Positions 17,597-25,635 of a stretch of DNA of 64,000 bases are shown in pieces. The notes below the pieces were generated by a model, which made no database searches, was not told the DNA's origin, and worked only from the letters and a program-made list of their open reading frames with translations. Made by a program: the position numbers and the translations under genes. This DNA comes from Paenibacillus sedimenti (lineage in GTDB: Bacteria > Bacillota > Bacilli > Paenibacillales > NBRC-103111). Location of the stretch: NCBI RefSeq assembly GCF_014534655.1, contig NZ_JACVVD010000004.1, positions 372,001-436,000 of the forward strand, written 5' to 3'. The number at the start of each line of letters is the position of its first letter. Position 1 is the stretch's first letter.

Positions 17597-19015
17597 CTAA
17601 TCAGTAGGCTGCAGCAATCTTTCGCCGGCAATGCCGGGCGTTGTCATTTGAATCGGGTTGAGAATCTCTTCAATCTCCTCCGGTGTCAGCAACTGCTTCT
17701 CAAGGATGAGCTCTTTCAGCGACAAGCCCGTGCGCACCGCTTCTTTCACTAATTGCGCGGCAACTTCATAACCCAGATGCGGATTGAGCGCCGTGACAAT
17801 GCCGAAACTTTGCTCCACATATGCTTTGCACCGCTCCCGGTCCGCTTCCATGCCTTCAACGGCAAAGCGCTCAAACACCCCGGCGGCGTTGCGCATTATT
17901 TTTAAAGATTGCAGGAGATTGAAAGCGATGACCGGCCCCATGACATTCAGCTCGAATTGGCCCGCTTCGCAAGCCAGGCAAATCGTATGGTCGTTGCCGA
18001 TCACCTGAAACGCTACCTGGTTGACAACTTCGGCCATCACCGGGTTGACCTTACCCGGCATGATCGATGAACCCGGCTGTCTCGGCGGCAGCTTGATTTC
18101 GCCCAGTCCGACGCGAGGACCTGAAGCCATGAGCCGAATATCGTTGCAAATTTTCGACAGATTGACAGCACATACTTTTAGCGCTGCGGAGAGCTCGGTG
18201 TAGGCATCCATGTTTTGTGTAGCATCCACCAGATGCTCTGCAAGCTCGATCGGCAGCCCTGTTTGCTCTTTCAAGTGTTGCATAACGCTTTCCACATAAG
18301 CAGGTTTTGCATTAAGTCCTGTACCTACTGCCGTTGCTCCCATGTTCACGGAGAGCAGTCCTTGCGAAGCTTGCGTAATTCGCTTGATGTCTCTGTCGAT
18401 GACGCGGGCATAGGCGCCGAATTCCTGTCCCATCCGAATCGGAACCGCATCCTGCAAGTGGGTCCGGCCCATTTTAATGACATCATCGAACTCAATCTCT
18501 TTCCGGGCAATAGCAGCTTGAAGTGTTTTCATAGCGATGAGCAGCTGCTCCGTCAAACGGAATGCGGCGATCTTAATCGCAGTCGGGATTACGTCGTTCG
18601 TCGACTGCGACATATTGACGTGGTTATTCGGATTGCAGTGAAAATAATGGCCTTTTTCTTCGCCCATCAATTCCAGCGTCCGGTTCGCCAGTACTTCATT
18701 CATATTCATGTTAATGGAGGTTCCGGCTCCGCCTTGAATCGAATCTACGATGAATTGGTCGAGTAAACCGCCTTGCCGAACTTCCTCAGCTGCCGCAACC
18801 AGCTGCTCGCCGATTCTTCTGGGCAGCATGTGGGTATCCATGTTAGCCAGCGCCGTCGCTTTCTTGACCTCAGCCAAAGCCGTAATCAGCTCTATGTGTA
18901 TAGTTACTCCGGTAATCGGAAAGTTTTCTATTGCACGCATCGTCTGAATACCATAAAACGCTTCCGAGGGAACCTTCTTCTCACCTAAAAAGTCTTTTTC
19001 GATCCGATAACTCAT
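17597..19015 (-). CDS. aspA: Aspartate ammonia-lyase
   Basis: 472 residues from ATG 19015, which has AAGGA eleven bases upstream; a GTG at 19024 in frame is too close to it. The fumarase/aspartase signature GSSIMPGKVNPVMAE is complete, with the catalytic flexible-loop serine. Earlier conserved regions are also present: GAGTSINMNMNEVLANRA-like (GGAGTSINMNMNEVLAN), HVNMSQSTNDVIPT, and MGRTHLQDAVPI. It converts L-aspartate to fumarate and ammonia in the cytosol, letting aspartate serve as carbon and nitrogen source. Monocistronic, with a 17-bp palindrome in the promoter region. Confidence 0.95.
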   Translation of the reverse strand: MSYRIEKDFLGEKKVPSEAFYGIQTMRAIENFPITGVTIHIELITALAEVKKATALANMDTHMLPRRIGEQLVAAAEEVRQGGLLDQFIVDSIQGGAGTSINMNMNEVLANRTLELMGEEKGHYFHCNPNNHVNMSQSTNDVIPTAIKIAAFRLTEQLLIAMKTLQAAIARKEIEFDDVIKMGRTHLQDAVPIRMGQEFGAYARVIDRDIKRITQASQGLLSVNMGATAVGTGLNAKPAYVESVMQHLKEQTGLPIELAEHLVDATQNMDAYTELSAALKVCAVNLSKICNDIRLMASGPRVGLGEIKLPPRQPGSSIMPGKVNPVMAEVVNQVAFQVIGNDHTICLACEAGQFELNVMGPVIAFNLLQSLKIMRNAAGVFERFAVEGMEADRERCKAYVEQSFGIVTALNPHLGYEVAAQLVKEAVRTGLSLKELILEKQLLTPEEIEEILNPIQMTTPGIAGERLLQPTD

Positions 19016-19143
19016 CGAACGCACCGTCCTTATACTTCGTCATCATTGAAGAGCATGACGCAAGAGATGCAGCACTACCAAACGCTGCTCATGGAAACAC
19101 ATTCGCGATAGATGCCTAGGTCTCCTGCTTCCAATGTTTAAAA

Positions 19144-19160
19144 ATTAACCAGTGGTTAAT
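19144..19160. promoter_or_regulatory. 17-bp perfect palindrome upstream of aspA
   Basis: ATTAACCAGTGGTTAAT reads as two perfect 8-bp arms around one base. It lies about 130 bp before the aspA start and behind the terminator of the next operon, so it should belong to aspA control. The shape fits a TetR- or MarR-type operator; the protein is unknown. Confidence 0.6.
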
Positions 19161-19218
19161 AGAATATCCTCTCACAACTAGGATACGCATTTCAACCTAC
19201 TGAAAACACGGACAAAAG

Positions 19219-19246
19219 CGAAAAAACTCCTCATGACCGAGGAGCT
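19219..19246 (-). terminator. Terminator of the metal/metallophore importer operon
   Basis: CTCCTC/GAGGAG hairpin followed by TTTTTTCGC on the minus strand; it overlaps the last codons of the final gene. Confidence 0.85.
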
Positions 19247-20049
19247 TTCGAAAGTTTGCGATGACGTGGATGCTCAGAGAGAACGGAACCAAGCAAGCGC
19301 TTCACGCTGGGGTTAGTCGACGATAAGAACTGAGTTTTATCTTCACAACGCAATGCAACTTCCCCGTTATCCAATACGGCTAAAGTATCGGAAATGGCGT
19401 AAGCGGCTTTAATATCATGCGTAATAAAAAGATAAGAAAGGCCGAAAGTCGATTTCAATTCGTTTAATAAATTCAGGACGTTGGCTTGCGTTACCATGTC
19501 CAGACTGCTGACCGCTTCATCCAATATGATCAGTTTCGGCTTCAAAGCGATCGCTCTCGCGATATTGATTCTTTGCAGCTGTCCACCGCTAAATTGAGAT
19601 GGGAGCTTGTGCATATCCTCAGAGCGAAGTCCGACTCTTTCAAGCAGCTCACCGATGACTCTTTGTTGCTCCTTCAAGGATAAGCTCTCATAATTTTGCA
19701 ACGGCTCCCCGATGATTTGCTCCGCCGTCATTCGCGGATTTACGGAAGAGTAGCAGTCTTGAAACACCACTTGAAGGTCACGGCGAAGCCGTTTTCGAGT
19801 TGAGGTGTCCGTATCATAAAGATCGATGCCTTGAAAAAGAACCTGACCTTTTTGCGGTTTTTCTAGTCCGAGAATCACCCTGCCCAACGTGCTTTTGCCA
19901 GCTCCACTCGTTCCGAGAAGCCCCAGACATTCTCCCTGTTCGATCGAAAGGGAAACGCCGGAAAGTACCGTTGTACGCCGTTTCGCCTGCCAGAACAAAT
20001 GGGAAGCGGCATAACTATGCGAGACGTCTTTCACCTGCAGCAGACTCAC
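19231..20049 (-). CDS. CntF/NikE/OppF-type ABC ATPase
   Basis: 272 residues. GTG start overlapping the stop of the MFS gene, with GGGGGTGA as ribosome site. Walker A GTSGAGKST (about 49-57), Q-loop VVFQDCYSSVNPRMTAEQIIGEPL typical of the peptide/nickel (PepT) family, signature FSGGQLQRINIARA, Walker B LIILDEAVSSLD, and switch histidine LFITHDIKAA. It is the second of the two ATPases that power a NikABCDE/CntABCDF-type importer. Last gene of the operon. Confidence 0.92.
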   Translation of the reverse strand: MSLLQVKDVSHSYAASHLFWQAKRRTTVLSGVSLSIEQGECLGLLGTSGAGKSTLGRVILGLEKPQKGQVLFQGIDLYDTDTSTRKRLRRDLQVVFQDCYSSVNPRMTAEQIIGEPLQNYESLSLKEQQRVIGELLERVGLRSEDMHKLPSQFSGGQLQRINIARAIALKPKLIILDEAVSSLDMVTQANVLNLLNELKSTFGLSYLFITHDIKAAYAISDTLAVLDNGEVALRCEDKTQFLSSTNPSVKRLLGSVLSEHPRHRKLSKAPRS

Positions 20050-21251
20050 GTTCTCACCCCCTGTTTATTAGCTAAGAGGAGGATGTAAAGCAAAGTGACA
20101 GCCCCAATAGCCATACAGCCGGAAAACATCGCTTCGTACGAATACGCGTTGGCCACCAGACTAAGCGCCCAAGTACCGACGGAAGTTCCGAAGTCGGCAG
20201 CGGCAATGAACAGACCGATCCCTCTGCCTCTAAACCGTTCCGGCACGACGAACGAAACATAAGTGAGCAGCGTTGGATACAGCATCGACAAGGCAATTCC
20301 GTTGCACACTGCCGCAATCAGTATAACAGGCATCGATTCGGCCATTCGCACCAGACCTACGGCAGTCGTAATCAGGCATATCAGGACAATGACCATGCGA
20401 AACGGAAAACGTCCGTTCGTCGGAATCATTTTTCGGCCGAAAAAGCGAAGGGTGATCAAAACTACCGTCTCGGCGAAGAAATACAAACCCGCATAGGGGA
20501 GCTCGCGGTTAGCCAAATAAAGCGGAAGAAAAGCCGCCACCGTTCCAATGATCGCTGATGCAAGAAGCATGGTTACGGATGGGAACAGAAGTTTCGGGTC
20601 TGCCCATCCTCTGTAGGACTCAGTATCATGAGGATTCGCATTCGGCGGTTGGGCATCTCTACGGATCTCAGGCAGTTTAACGTTCAAGCCTATGAGAAGA
20701 GTCATCACGCTGAGCGGTATCAAGGCCAAAAAGATGTATGACATAGGTACTATATCAGTAAAATACACCACGAAAAACGGGCCGTATGTATAGGGCAGCA
20801 TTGACGAGAGCGAGAATAAAGACAGTCCTTGTCCCCGGGCCTTCTCCGGCAGCACTTCGATGATCATCAGATGCAAAACCATCGAAACGAAGGATAAGAT
20901 CACCCCCTGTGCCATTCGAAGTATGGCGAAAACCCAAAGCTCATGAATAAGGTACATCGATATCACAACCACATTCAGAATCAATGCTCCTGTGAATATC
21001 CGTCTGTAGCCTAACCTGTCTACGATTTTACCCGCAACGGGCCTTAAAAACATCGAGGTAAACATATAAGCTCCCATGATCATACCGATCTGCGCCGGGC
21101 TTGCTCCGAGAGCGTGCGAGTTCAGCGGCAGAAGGATCAGCAGGGCATGGCTCGTTGTATAAAATAAAATCGAAATGAGGTAAATCTGAATCGCTTTCGA
21201 CCCAAACGGCGTATCCTTCGCAACCATCGCCGGCTGCTGGGTGATATTCAT
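20046..21251 (-). CDS. MFS exporter embedded in the importer operon, CntE paralogue
   Basis: 401 residues with twelve membrane helices. The first helix pair reads LLILLPLNSHALGASPAQIGMIMGAY and motif A is AGKIVDRLGYRRI. It is clearly paralogous to the divergent MFS protein at 25636-26829 (shared MGAYM, FLRP.AG, LYPTL.TY, SYEAMF-type blocks). CntE of Staphylococcus exports staphylopine. The gene overlaps both flanking ATPase genes by 4 bp, so it is co-translated with the importer. A role in metallophore export or recycling is inferred. Confidence 0.88.
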   Translation of the reverse strand: MNITQQPAMVAKDTPFGSKAIQIYLISILFYTTSHALLILLPLNSHALGASPAQIGMIMGAYMFTSMFLRPVAGKIVDRLGYRRIFTGALILNVVVISMYLIHELWVFAILRMAQGVILSFVSMVLHLMIIEVLPEKARGQGLSLFSLSSMLPYTYGPFFVVYFTDIVPMSYIFLALIPLSVMTLLIGLNVKLPEIRRDAQPPNANPHDTESYRGWADPKLLFPSVTMLLASAIIGTVAAFLPLYLANRELPYAGLYFFAETVVLITLRFFGRKMIPTNGRFPFRMVIVLICLITTAVGLVRMAESMPVILIAAVCNGIALSMLYPTLLTYVSFVVPERFRGRGIGLFIAAADFGTSVGTWALSLVANAYSYEAMFSGCMAIGAVTLLYILLLANKQGVRT

Positions 21252-22078
21252 GACAGTACAAGCTCCTTGGTCTGTTGGTTAATCGGTAATGTGAGTCTGG
21301 CATCAAGCAACTGCTTCGTGTACGTATGCTGCGGATGATCGAACAGCTGGTAAACGTCCGCTTTTTCTACGATCCGGCCCTGCTGCATCACGGCGACTTC
21401 ATCAGCCATCTCTGAAATGACCCCCAAATCATGGGTGATCAAAAGAATGGATGTGCCGTATTCGGAGCGGATGCGATCCAGCTGCCGCAGTACCTGGAAT
21501 TGATTGGCCACATCCAACGCTGTCGTCGGCTCATCGGCAATCAGCACAGATGGACGCAAGCACATGGACATGGCAATCATAACCCGTTGCAGCATCCCTC
21601 CGCTTAGTTGGAACGGATACCGCCGCATCAGCGCGGAAGGATCCGATAAATTCACATCATGCAAGGAGGTGACCGCGCAATCGTATGCTTGTTTTTTCGT
21701 TAGTGCGGTATGCGTCCGGATCGTTTCGACGAATTGATCGCCGATCGTAAACACGGGGGAGAAAGCATTCATCGGATTTTGCATAATCATAGCGATCTCT
21801 TTCCCGCGTATTTTCCGCATATCTTCGGCTTTGAGCTCACTGAGCTCGCGCCCGTTCAATCGAATGCTGCCCTCCACATGGATTGTTTTCCGGTCAAGCA
21901 GTTGCAGAATCGACTGACATGTGATTGATTTACCGCAGCCGCTTTCACCGATAAGACCGAGCACATGGCCCCTCTTCAGCTCCAGATCGATGCCATGGAC
22001 AAGGGGCAACATCCCCTGCGCCGTCTTTACCTTTACTTGCAAACCGCTTACCTGCAAAACATTGCTCGGTTCTCTCAT
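21248..22078 (-). CDS. CntD/NikD/OppD-type ABC ATPase
   Basis: 276 residues from ATG 22078, with AAAGGA nine bases upstream; an in-frame ATG at 22087 overlaps the preceding stop codon but leaves no room for the ribosome site. Walker A GESGCGKS, Q-loop IAMIMQNPMNAFSPVFTIG, signature LSGGMLQRVMIAMSM, Walker B VLIADEPTTALD, switch histidine LLITHDLGVISEMADE. The C-terminus has the short PepT-family extension. First of two different ATPases, as in nickel, peptide and staphylopine importers. Confidence 0.92.
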   Translation of the reverse strand: MREPSNVLQVSGLQVKVKTAQGMLPLVHGIDLELKRGHVLGLIGESGCGKSITCQSILQLLDRKTIHVEGSIRLNGRELSELKAEDMRKIRGKEIAMIMQNPMNAFSPVFTIGDQFVETIRTHTALTKKQAYDCAVTSLHDVNLSDPSALMRRYPFQLSGGMLQRVMIAMSMCLRPSVLIADEPTTALDVANQFQVLRQLDRIRSEYGTSILLITHDLGVISEMADEVAVMQQGRIVEKADVYQLFDHPQHTYTKQLLDARLTLPINQQTKELVLS

Positions 22079-22083
22079 TGATC

Positions 22084-22926
22084 TCATTCCTTTTCAAAGC
22101 GTCGCTTAACACCAAACCGATCCGACAGAGCTTCGCCCAGCAAGTTGAACGAAACTACGACCAGAAGTATCATGATTCCCGGGTACAGCATTAGTTCCGG
22201 ATTGCTGCGTATGAATGATTTTCCTTCGTGAATCATCGCCCCCCACTCCGGCGCAGGCGGCTGAATGCCAAGTCCCAGGAATGATAGAGCGGAAATATCC
22301 ATGATCGCCCATCCCATTTCCAGTGTTCCCATAACGACAATCGGGGGAAGCACATTGGGAATAATATGCTGCCTGATAATCTTCCATTGTGAGGAACCGC
22401 TTATTCTGGCTGCAGTGATGAAATTCCGTTCCTTCAAGCTGATAACCATGCCTCTGAACATCCGGGCGTAATACACCCACTGCACCAGCATCATCGCCAA
22501 AACAACCTGTGGCAGTCCAGGCCCGAATATCCCGACCAGCCCAAGGATGAGCACGAGATTCGGAAACGACATGACCCCTTCGCAGAACCGCATCAGCACA
22601 AAATCGATCAACCCGCCTATATAGCCGGCAATCGCTCCGACGAACAAACCGATTCCCAAAGATGAGATGAAGATCAGGGACGCAAAGCCTAACGAAACGC
22701 GGGCGCCATGCAATAAGCGAGACAGAATGCAGCGTCCCAAATGGTCAGTGCCCAAAGGATAGTCAAGCGAAGGCGGCTGCAGCTTAAGCGCCAAATTCAC
22801 CTGAATCGGATCATGCGGTGAGATCCATGGAGCCAAAATGGTAAGAATAAAGAGAACAAGCAAGAAACCTAAGCATACCAGAGCGGTCTTCTGACTCCTA
22901 AGTCCCGTTCGTATACTTGCGATCAT
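22084..22926 (-). CDS. CntC/NikC/DppC-type ABC permease
   Basis: 280 residues from ATG 22926, whose ATGA overlaps the stop of the preceding permease gene; longer in-frame starts lie inside that gene and have no support. N-terminal helix at about 15-37, then the OppC_N feature APWISPHDPIQVNL and PLGTDHLGRCILSRLLHGAR, which is diagnostic of the DppC/NikC family. The EAA loop is AARISGSSQWKIIRQHIIPN. It pairs with the CntB/NikB-type permease. Confidence 0.93.
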   Translation of the reverse strand: MIASIRTGLRSQKTALVCLGFLLVLFILTILAPWISPHDPIQVNLALKLQPPSLDYPLGTDHLGRCILSRLLHGARVSLGFASLIFISSLGIGLFVGAIAGYIGGLIDFVLMRFCEGVMSFPNLVLILGLVGIFGPGLPQVVLAMMLVQWVYYARMFRGMVISLKERNFITAARISGSSQWKIIRQHIIPNVLPPIVVMGTLEMGWAIMDISALSFLGLGIQPPAPEWGAMIHEGKSFIRSNPELMLYPGIMILLVVVSFNLLGEALSDRFGVKRRFEKE

Positions 22927-23867
22927 AGGCCTGTTCTTCCTTTCCGGGAAATTCGCGGGTCCATCACCATTTGCAGAAGATCCACGATCAGATTGCATAC
23001 GATAAATAAACAAGCAACGATCAATACGTAGCATTGAATGACCGGTATGTCTCTATTTAATATCGAGTCGACAAAATAACGGCCGAATCCGGGCCAAGAA
23101 AAGACGACCTCCACAATAATCGTACCGGAAAGTAGCTTACCCATGTTCATACCCAGACCGGTAATCATCGGCGAGATCGCGATTTTCAGCACGTGCTTGC
23201 CCAAGATGATTTTCTCCTTGATCCCTCTTGTTCTAGCGTATAACACATAGGGCTCTTGCATTTGTTCAAGCACGCTCGTACGAAGCAGACGGGTATAAAT
23301 GGCAATCAGCCCCAAAGCCAGTGTGAATGAAGGCAATACCAGATGCATGAGCGTCCCTTTGCCTTGTACGGGAAATAAATCCAGCTTGACGGACAAGAAA
23401 AAAACCAATAGGTACCCAAGCCAGAATTGCGGGATGGATGCTCCAAAGAAAGCAAGCAGCCGGCTAAAATGGTCGATCACGCCATTTTTATAAACGGCCG
23501 ATAAAAAGCCGATGGGCACGCTGATCAGCACGGCTAAAACAATGCTGCTGAAGGCGAGCTGGAGCGTTGCAGGCATCCGGTGCGCGACCTCCTGCCAAAC
23601 CGGCTCCTTTGTAATATAAGATGTGCCGAAATCAAGTCGGCACATCTTCATAAGGGACTCCACGTATTGGACCAGCAGCGGCTGATCCAGGCCGAATTCA
23701 TGCCTGACCTCGGCCAGCAGCTCTTCCGTCGGGTGAATATGGGCTACTGTCAGATAAACTTCAGCCGGATCGACGGGTGAAAGATGGATCAGTACGAAAG
23801 ATAGAAGGGTGGCAAAGAGAAAGATGGGAATGACGGCAAGGAGCCGTTTCCCGATATAGCTGTGCAA
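22923..23867 (-). CDS. CntB/NikB/DppB-type ABC permease
   Basis: 314 residues. TTG start at 23867 with GGGAGG eight bases upstream; a nearby ATG is in another frame. N-terminal membrane helix (MHSYIGKRLLAVIPIFLFAT), extracellular segment with LGLDQPLLVQY-like sequence (EFGLDQPLLVQYVESL), then five helices. The EAA-type loop reads YARTRGIKEKIILGKHVLK. It forms the translocation pore with the CntC-type permease. Confidence 0.93.
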   Translation of the reverse strand: MHSYIGKRLLAVIPIFLFATLLSFVLIHLSPVDPAEVYLTVAHIHPTEELLAEVRHEFGLDQPLLVQYVESLMKMCRLDFGTSYITKEPVWQEVAHRMPATLQLAFSSIVLAVLISVPIGFLSAVYKNGVIDHFSRLLAFFGASIPQFWLGYLLVFFLSVKLDLFPVQGKGTLMHLVLPSFTLALGLIAIYTRLLRTSVLEQMQEPYVLYARTRGIKEKIILGKHVLKIAISPMITGLGMNMGKLLSGTIIVEVVFSWPGFGRYFVDSILNRDIPVIQCYVLIVACLFIVCNLIVDLLQMVMDPRISRKGRTGL

Positions 23868-23886
23868 ATCATAACCTCCCTGCCAT

Positions 23887-25506
23887 TTACTTTTTCACAA
23901 TGTCGAGCCCGAGAAACGGATTGTCATCCCGATTGGCCGGGAATACGAAGCCATTCAAGTCTTTTTGATAAACAGCCGTTTTCTTAATATAAGAGATCGG
24001 CAAAAATGATGCCTGCTCATGCAGCGTCTTCAATATAGAATTGTACAGCTGTTGGCGCTTGCTCTCATCGGTTGAGAGAAAAGCTTCTTTTACTTGCTGA
24101 TCCAGATCATTTTTCATTGGCAAGCTTGAGAGCGACTCCGAGATGCCGAAGCCCTTCGTAGCTACGATATTAATGAAGGAGTGCGGGTCGTACGGCGCAC
24201 CGTAATTGCTCCAGAAGTATAAATCAAAATCCGCTGCCCGTAAGCGTTTCACATGTTCGGTGAGCTCCAGACTCTTAATGTTCAGCTTGACGCCGATGGC
24301 TGCCCATTCGGCTTGCAGCGTTTCCGCCATCGGCTTTTGAACCTGATCCGACTTTTCATACAACAATTCCAGCTCAAGCGGTTTGCCGTCTTTCTCGCGA
24401 ACGGTTTTGCCTGCAGGGAGCTTCCAGCCCGCTTCTTCCAAATAAGCCTTCGCTTTGTCCACATTGTATTCCAGCGGCTTAACGTCAATATTGGTGTATG
24501 GCAAGTTTTTGGATAAAATATTGTCGGCTTTCTCTTCTAAACCGGTCGTAACCCCATCCACCATCGCCTGCTTGTTAAAGCCGTGATGAAGGGCGAGACG
24601 CACCCGCAAATCTGAAAGTATATTCTTTGAGGTGTTCATCACAATCTCTCTTGTTGCGATAGGCTCGGAAAGACTTGTTTCATATTTGCCGGAAGCTTTC
24701 AGCTGCTTAAAGGCATCCATGCTGATCACGCCTTCTCCGTAGATCAGATCAAGCTCTTTTTTCTCAAAAGCGAGAACGCGGGTTTCTCCGTCCGGAATAA
24801 TTTTGATAACCAGTTTACCCGCTTTCGGTTTATCTCCCCAGTAATTCGGATTACGGGTAAATTCCGCAGATTCGTCTTTCTTGTAATTGGTCAGCATCCA
24901 CGGTCCGGTGCCGATCGGGTTCTTTACGCTTTTGCTCGTATCGCCGTCATCCGGGAATCCGGCTTCTCCGAGAAAACGCACCGGACGGACGACCGACAGC
25001 TCCTGAATGGTCGGATAATAGGGTTTCTTCAGCGTCATTTTGAACGTATTCTCATCTACCGCCTCGGTCTTATCGAGCTCATTAATAAAACCTAGCCAGC
25101 TATGATTTTTGGAATTTTTCATGATCGCATCAAAATTCTTTTTGACAATAGCGGCGTTAAAAGCCGTCCCGTCTGAAAACTTAACATTTTTACGCAGCTT
25201 GAATATGTACTCTTTTCCGTCCTTCGATATTTCCCACGATTCCGCCAGATGAGGCTCCAGCTTGCCCCCGGCTTTATAACTGACCAGCGGTTCGTAGATC
25301 ATGGATTGCGCAATCAACTGCGAAGGATTGTATACGTGCGGATTCATTGTTCCGATATCTCTGGGCCATGAGACCGTAATTGTTTTGTCTTCTTGGGCAG
25401 CTCCTGCTCCGTTATTCTGAACTGCATTCTGCTTGGAGCAACCTGCAAGTATGATTGTCAGGATAAGCAGTATAAGATACAGTGTTTTACTTTTTGATGC
25501 AGCCAT
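23887..25506 (-). CDS. NikA/CntA-type nickel or metallophore-binding lipoprotein
   Basis: 539 residues from ATG 25506 (GAGAGGGG upstream); a longer frame would run through the Fur box. Lipobox ILAGC (Cys23). The mature part is an SBP_bac_5 protein and is closest, from memory, to NikA and CntA: MNPHVYNPSQLIAQSMIYEP, then NHSWLGF (Trp137) and VVRPVRF (Arg174, Arg177). These align with the residues that hold Ni-histidine in NikA, and CntA uses nearby positions for staphylopine. It should bind a metal complex outside the membrane for the five genes downstream. Nickel-His, opine-type metallophore or another chelate cannot be told apart by eye. Confidence 0.9.
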   Translation of the reverse strand: MAASKSKTLYLILLILTIILAGCSKQNAVQNNGAGAAQEDKTITVSWPRDIGTMNPHVYNPSQLIAQSMIYEPLVSYKAGGKLEPHLAESWEISKDGKEYIFKLRKNVKFSDGTAFNAAIVKKNFDAIMKNSKNHSWLGFINELDKTEAVDENTFKMTLKKPYYPTIQELSVVRPVRFLGEAGFPDDGDTSKSVKNPIGTGPWMLTNYKKDESAEFTRNPNYWGDKPKAGKLVIKIIPDGETRVLAFEKKELDLIYGEGVISMDAFKQLKASGKYETSLSEPIATREIVMNTSKNILSDLRVRLALHHGFNKQAMVDGVTTGLEEKADNILSKNLPYTNIDVKPLEYNVDKAKAYLEEAGWKLPAGKTVREKDGKPLELELLYEKSDQVQKPMAETLQAEWAAIGVKLNIKSLELTEHVKRLRAADFDLYFWSNYGAPYDPHSFINIVATKGFGISESLSSLPMKNDLDQQVKEAFLSTDESKRQQLYNSILKTLHEQASFLPISYIKKTAVYQKDLNGFVFPANRDDNPFLGLDIVKK

Positions 25507-25537
25507 TTCTTGTATTTTCCCCTCTCGATCTATATAA

Positions 25538-25552
25538 TGATAATGATTATCA
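25538..25552. promoter_or_regulatory. Perfect consensus Fur box
   Basis: TGATAATGATTATCA matches the 7-1-7 Fur consensus at every position. It lies about 10 bp downstream of the predicted -10 element of the importer operon and in the leader of the divergent exporter, so it can control both directions. The Zur consensus (TCGTAATNATTACGA) is not matched. Confidence 0.92.
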
Positions 25553-25562
25553 CTCTCGAACG

Positions 25563-25592
25563 AGTATCGCACACCGTATTCTCCCTTGTCAA
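25563..25592 (-). promoter_or_regulatory. Predicted sigma-A promoter of the importer operon
   Basis: Minus strand TTGACA (25592-25587), 18-bp spacer, GATACT (25568-25563). The Fur box follows directly, a usual place for repression of RNA polymerase. Confidence 0.65.
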
Positions 25593-25635
25593 GATATATA
25601 GTGAGAAATTTTCATTATGGAAGGAATTCATAAGA

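Noticed and set aside
22927..23034. Longer start for the CntC-type permease
   Set aside because: It would overlap the CntB-type gene by more than 100 bp; the ATGA overlap at 22926 is typical of the operon.
25510..25635. N-terminal extension of the CntE-like protein across the Fur box
   Set aside because: It would place the operator inside the coding region and has no ribosome site; TTG 25636 has one.
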